This document shows, piece by piece, positions 61,458 to 64,000 of a stretch of DNA of 64,000 bases. Source of the DNA: Nitrospira sp. (lineage in GTDB: Bacteria; Nitrospirota; Nitrospiria; Nitrospirales; Nitrospiraceae); assembly GCA_030123625.1 (NCBI GenBank), contig CP126121.1, forward strand, positions 1,094,179 to 1,158,178. The letters are read 5' to 3'. Within the stretch, counting starts at the first letter, position 1, and every line of letters starts with the position of its first letter. Both the position numbers and the translations under genes were made by a program. The notes beneath the pieces were generated by a model that saw nothing but the letters and a program-made list of their open reading frames with translations, made no database searches and had not been told where the DNA came from.

Positions 61458-62150
61458 CTAGATGCCGCCTGTGAGGATTGCCTGCTCCCTGATGTGCTTC
61501 ACCGCCGAATATCGGTTGCGCAGCTGAAGTTTATCGAGGATATTGTGGACATGATTCTTGACGGTGGACACCTCGATATTGAGCCGAACAGCAATTTCCT
61601 TGTTGCTCAAACCGGCCTCAATGAGGCTTACGATCTCCGTTTCCCGCCGAGTCAGACACGTTCCATTATTGGTACCAGGCTGACCGGTATCAATTCTTTG
61701 CGCCGGTGTGGGCACAGGGTTAAAGGCCAGATTTGCAACCCTTGGGGAGCACAGCGTTTCTCCTCTCATGACGGCATGGATGTTGTTCAAAAGATCGTCG
61801 AGTCTTGCATCCATCAGTAGATACCCCGCCGCCCCCACTCCTTCGATGCAGGCGAGAATATCTTCCTCCTTATCCGGCACTCCGATCACGATTGTCCTGA
61901 TTGCGAGCGAAGATGCAGACATCCTTTCTGCCGACTGAGCCGATCCCTGACATCGGCATAAGCCGAATTCGAGAAGGAGGATATCCGACCTGTGGGCAAC
62001 AACGGTTTTCCACGTTCCTTGATCGAGCCTCGACGCACTATGCACGATCGAGATCGGTTCGGCCTGCGTCAGACAATGCCGCAAACTGTCTCGATACAAA
62101 CCATCTCGATGAACAAGAGCAATGTTGATTCCATGGGTATGGATCATCAT
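61458..62150 (-). CDS. LuxR-type regulator with degenerate receiver
   Basis: About 231 residues from ATG at 62150, preceded by GAGGT. The C-terminal LuxR helix-turn-helix is intact (LTRRETEIVSLIEAGLSNKE, then IAVRLNIEVSTVKNHVHNIL). The receiver (about 5-125) lacks the usual residues: the acidic pair is His-Arg (ALVHRDGLYRD), the acceptor Asp is Glu (DILLLEFGL), and the invariant Lys is Met (GYLLMDA). Activity may thus be constitutive or switched by other means. The gene is the nearest DNA-binding regulator upstream of the eCIS operon. The frame is open to 62318 but lacks family similarity there. Confidence 0.84.
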   Translation of the reverse strand: MMIHTHGINIALVHRDGLYRDSLRHCLTQAEPISIVHSASRLDQGTWKTVVAHRSDILLLEFGLCRCQGSAQSAERMSASSLAIRTIVIGVPDKEEDILACIEGVGAAGYLLMDARLDDLLNNIHAVMRGETLCSPRVANLAFNPVPTPAQRIDTGQPGTNNGTCLTRRETEIVSLIEAGLSNKEIAVRLNIEVSTVKNHVHNILDKLQLRNRYSAVKHIREQAILTGGI

Positions 62151-62287
62151 CGATGACCTCACAATAGCTGATGAATAACGACATGCTCGTGCGCGAAGAA
62201 ATTGAACCGAGCTCTCACTTGTAAGGTTTGTTCTGCCGGAAAATCCTTGTAGACAAATTAATTCTAAAAGTAAACCTAATAGATTGT

Positions 62288-62303
62288 TCACCAAAAATGG
62301 TGA
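62288..62303. promoter_or_regulatory. Hairpin/palindrome TCACCA-AAAA-TGGTGA
   Basis: A 6-base inverted repeat with a 4-base A loop, about 140 bases upstream of the LuxR start. It could be an operator or a small hairpin. Alone it is weak evidence. Confidence 0.35.
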
Positions 62304-62428
62304 GCCATTCGCGTTCAACGAGCAAGTTTGATGCTACATCATTCGCCGATGATTCCTGAGGACATTTCACCTGAATTCAACATGATGGCTGAGAGGAATA
62401 CGTGCAGCGGTTTCAATGTATCTAATCC

Positions 62429-62446
62429 GATTCATCATGATGAATC
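62429..62446. promoter_or_regulatory. 18-bp perfect palindrome
   Basis: GATTCATCATGATGAATC is a perfect 18-base palindrome in the intergenic region between the LuxR gene and the switch gene. A palindrome of this length without a loop in a non-coding region between divergent regulators is typical of a dimeric repressor or activator site. The protein that would bind is unknown. Confidence 0.55.
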
Positions 62447-62737
62447 TAGAACGATACACCTCAGAGGATCTGTCTCATTTTGAAACACTCAATGCATCTG
62501 GAATAGGGGAATGTCGAGAAAGGTAATAGAGCAGTCGCCGGTGAGGCATTACCCCCGAGAAGCCATTCAACTCTCACGCGCTCTTAAACTTCATGAGTTT
62601 CACAATAGATGCAGAGAAGGGAAGAGCCAGGCCGATCACCAATTACGTGATCAAGAGACAGCCGCTAGGCAACGACAAGACTGGAATCGTGTTGCAGTGC
62701 CAAGCGAGAATACACGAAACCCGCTGAACAGGTGATC

Positions 62738-62779
62738 TTGACAATTTCAATATTCTTACATTGACAATTTATTGACAAT
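62738..62779 (+). promoter_or_regulatory. Three TTGACAAT direct repeats upstream of the switch gene
   Basis: TTGACAAT occurs at 62738, 62761 and 62772, spaced 23 and 11 bases, which puts the copies on one face of the DNA. The element resembles a -35 box, but no matching -10 at 17 bases is seen. It ends 17 bases before the ATG at 62796, or overlaps a TTG start at 62772. Binding by the winged-helix domain of the gene's own product is a possibility. Confidence 0.5.
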
Positions 62780-62795
62780 ATGCCACCGTTTCATC

Positions 62796-63830
62796 ATGCA
62801 TCCTAAGCGGCAGATCCTTGCTCTTCTATCTCGTCGAAGCTCTGCTTCGGGAGGAGAACTACGAGAGCGCCTCAAGCTCAGCCGGCAAGCCTTAAGTCTC
62901 CATCTTAAAAACTTGCTTGCGGAGCACAAAATCGTGAAATCGGGAACAACCCGAGGAGCCAGCTATAGGTTGGCCGGCCGAGCAGATCAACCTATTATAC
63001 TGACTCGTTCGCTCGCTACGAGGGGCTGCGATGAAGATCGAGTTTGGGATGAAATCGAGGTGCGTCTCCAGCTCAAGCGAGCGCTTCGCCCCAATGTATT
63101 GGCGATCATGCGGTATGCCTTCACGGAAATGCTCAATAATGCCATTGAACATTCACAATCTGATCGATGTACCATTCAAGTTGTGCTAGGGCCAAACCAG
63201 ATATCCTTCGATATTCGCGATCTGGGAATCGGCGTATTTCATTCCATTGCGTCGAAATTCCACCTTCCGGATGAAGAGACAGCGCTCGTTGAGCTTCTCA
63301 AAGGTAAGACGACCACCATGCCTCACGCTCACACCGGCGAAGGACTTTTTTTCACATCACGGGTCGGTGATACATTTTCTTTGAAGTCCCACCGGATACA
63401 AATTGAATGGAACCGTGCCAAGGAGGACGTGTTTGTTTCACAGTCACGTTTCACGCGTGGAACCCTCGTACAGTTTTTGGTTCGGCGTGGTGCCCGCCAG
63501 ACTCTCGACAAGGTGTTCGGTGAATTTGCTCCTCAAAAGTATGATTTCCAATTTCAAAAGACTGAAGTACGGGTCAAGCTTCTGCAGCCTGACTATGTCT
63601 CTCGCTCTGAGGCAAGACGCCTTTTGGCCAACTTGGAGAAGTTCCGTGAGATCATCTTTGATTTTCGAGACGTGCGCTCGGTGGGCCAAGGGTTCGCAGA
63701 CGAAGTGTTTCGCGTGTTTGCCGATCGCAACCCCCGTATTGTGCTTCGCCCCGAAAATGCCGGTCCCGCCGTCATGGCCATGATCAAGCATGTGAGCCGA
63801 GAAGCCGGCGCCAGCAATATACCGAAATGA
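62796..63830 (+). CDS. Winged-helix / GHKL-ATPase / DUF4325 switch protein
   Basis: 344 residues from ATG at 62796 (TTG at 62772 also possible; no clear ribosome site). Residues about 1-65 are a winged helix (GGELRERLKLSRQALSLHLK, then LLAEHKIVKSGTTRGASYRL). The middle is a GHKL ATPase domain (FTEMLNNAIEHSQSD as N box, FDIRDLGIGVF as G1 and HTGEGLFF as G2-like), without a histidine phosphorylation domain. The C-terminal about 75 residues match DUF4325, a STAS-like domain (FDFRDVRSVGQGFADEVFRVF). Similar fusions are anti-sigma-like or phage-linked switches. Position next to the eCIS regulators makes it a candidate for eCIS control. Confidence 0.82.
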   Translation: MHPKRQILALLSRRSSASGGELRERLKLSRQALSLHLKNLLAEHKIVKSGTTRGASYRLAGRADQPIILTRSLATRGCDEDRVWDEIEVRLQLKRALRPNVLAIMRYAFTEMLNNAIEHSQSDRCTIQVVLGPNQISFDIRDLGIGVFHSIASKFHLPDEETALVELLKGKTTTMPHAHTGEGLFFTSRVGDTFSLKSHRIQIEWNRAKEDVFVSQSRFTRGTLVQFLVRRGARQTLDKVFGEFAPQKYDFQFQKTEVRVKLLQPDYVSRSEARRLLANLEKFREIIFDFRDVRSVGQGFADEVFRVFADRNPRIVLRPENAGPAVMAMIKHVSREAGASNIPK

Positions 63831-64000
63831 CGATCAGTGAGAATGCCAAGGCATCATACTTCTGCCTGCTCCGTAGAAATCAATAAATCGAGCGAATCTG
63901 GACACGGGTGATAATCCTGAGAGAAGATAGTCGCAATCTGAAAAATAGCATCTTGTTACGATTCTCGCTGCATTTGCAGAGCGACAAGCACAGATGAACA
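63831..64000. other. No feature recognised at the right edge
   Basis: The last 170 bases after the switch gene show no open frame of quality, no clear terminator and no RNA gene. Confidence 0.4.

Larger units (their letters stand above)
62151..62737. other. Regulatory intergenic region upstream of the LuxR gene
   Basis: About 590 bases between the LuxR gene and the plus-strand switch gene. No convincing gene is seen: the 74-residue plus-strand frame at 62511 lacks a ribosome site and resembles nothing. AT-rich segments and two palindromes (listed separately) mark it as the likely divergent promoter region. Confidence 0.5.

Noticed and set aside
62511..62735. Small plus-strand frame of 74 residues upstream of the switch gene
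   Set aside because: No ribosome site, no similarity, and it lies in a region better explained as a promoter with palindromes.

Overview
The window is 64 kb of bacterial chromosome from a Gram-negative organism. TolC, lipoproteins, periplasmic adaptors and a PBP1B-type penicillin-binding protein all imply an outer membrane. The gene mix (LEPR/DUF4347 giant surface protein next to M50-HlyD adaptors, ATP-dependent DNA ligase, Grx4-BolA pair, DUF1059, tandem dCACHE-type kinases) most resembles Nitrospira/Nitrospirota. That assignment is inference: no rRNA or tRNA gene is present to prove it.

Left part (1-10.4 kb): a partial cyclase-family lipoprotein-like gene; a bolA-grxD iron-sulfur pair; a compact signalling operon (response regulator, Rossmann-fold histidine kinase, membrane histidine kinase, and a DUF3365 protein with one c-type heme site); then an AI-2E-family transporter, a bactofilin and a bifunctional penicillin-binding protein.

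Second block (10.6-22.1 kb): a minus-strand export locus. It holds a TolC-family outer-membrane lipoprotein, a periplasmic adaptor, a GAF-like/HlyD hybrid, a polytopic M50-peptidase/HlyD hybrid, and a 1778-residue cadherin-repeat protein starting with an LEPRLMFD motif and DUF4347. No ABC ATPase is present, so this may be an unconventional way of exporting or anchoring a giant adhesin. A frameshifted response-regulator remnant lies just upstream.

Third block (22.6-34.9 kb): ordinary chromosome with a sodium:solute symporter, an acyltransferase-SGNH-PAS fusion, a PilZ-like protein, dinB, tag, an ATP-dependent DNA ligase, two tandem paralogous mini membrane proteins, and a plus-strand run of small genes (DUF1059, lipoprotein, methyltransferase, TfoX-N, DUF488). 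This block ends in a decayed duplicate of the DUF488 3' end.

Fourth block (34.9-60.8 kb): the main find, a complete-looking 19-gene minus-strand operon for an extracellular contractile injection system (eCIS, a phage-tail-like nanomachine). In order of transcription it encodes sheath, tube, a gp26-like zinc-ribbon baseplate protein, a proline-rich linker protein, a DUF4255 cap protein, an AAA+ ATPase, a small protein, a 1145-residue DUF4157 (eCIS-core) protein with a possible nuclease-like segment and a long beta-rich tail, a CIS tube/LysM protein, a gpX/LysM protein, separate gpD and gpV hub/spike proteins, a PAAR-like tip, gp25, two baseplate-J proteins (one with an inserted PA14 domain), a P2 gpI-like protein, a DUF6519 beta-helix protein and a small coiled-coil protein. 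Many neighbours overlap by ATGA, so the operon looks translationally coupled. No tape measure or conventional tail fibre is recognisable.

Upstream of the eCIS are two regulators whose receiver domains lack the phosphorylation residues, then a 0.6-kb regulatory region with palindromes and repeated TTGACAAT motifs, and a plus-strand winged-helix/GHKL-ATPase/DUF4325 switch protein. These are candidates for eCIS control.
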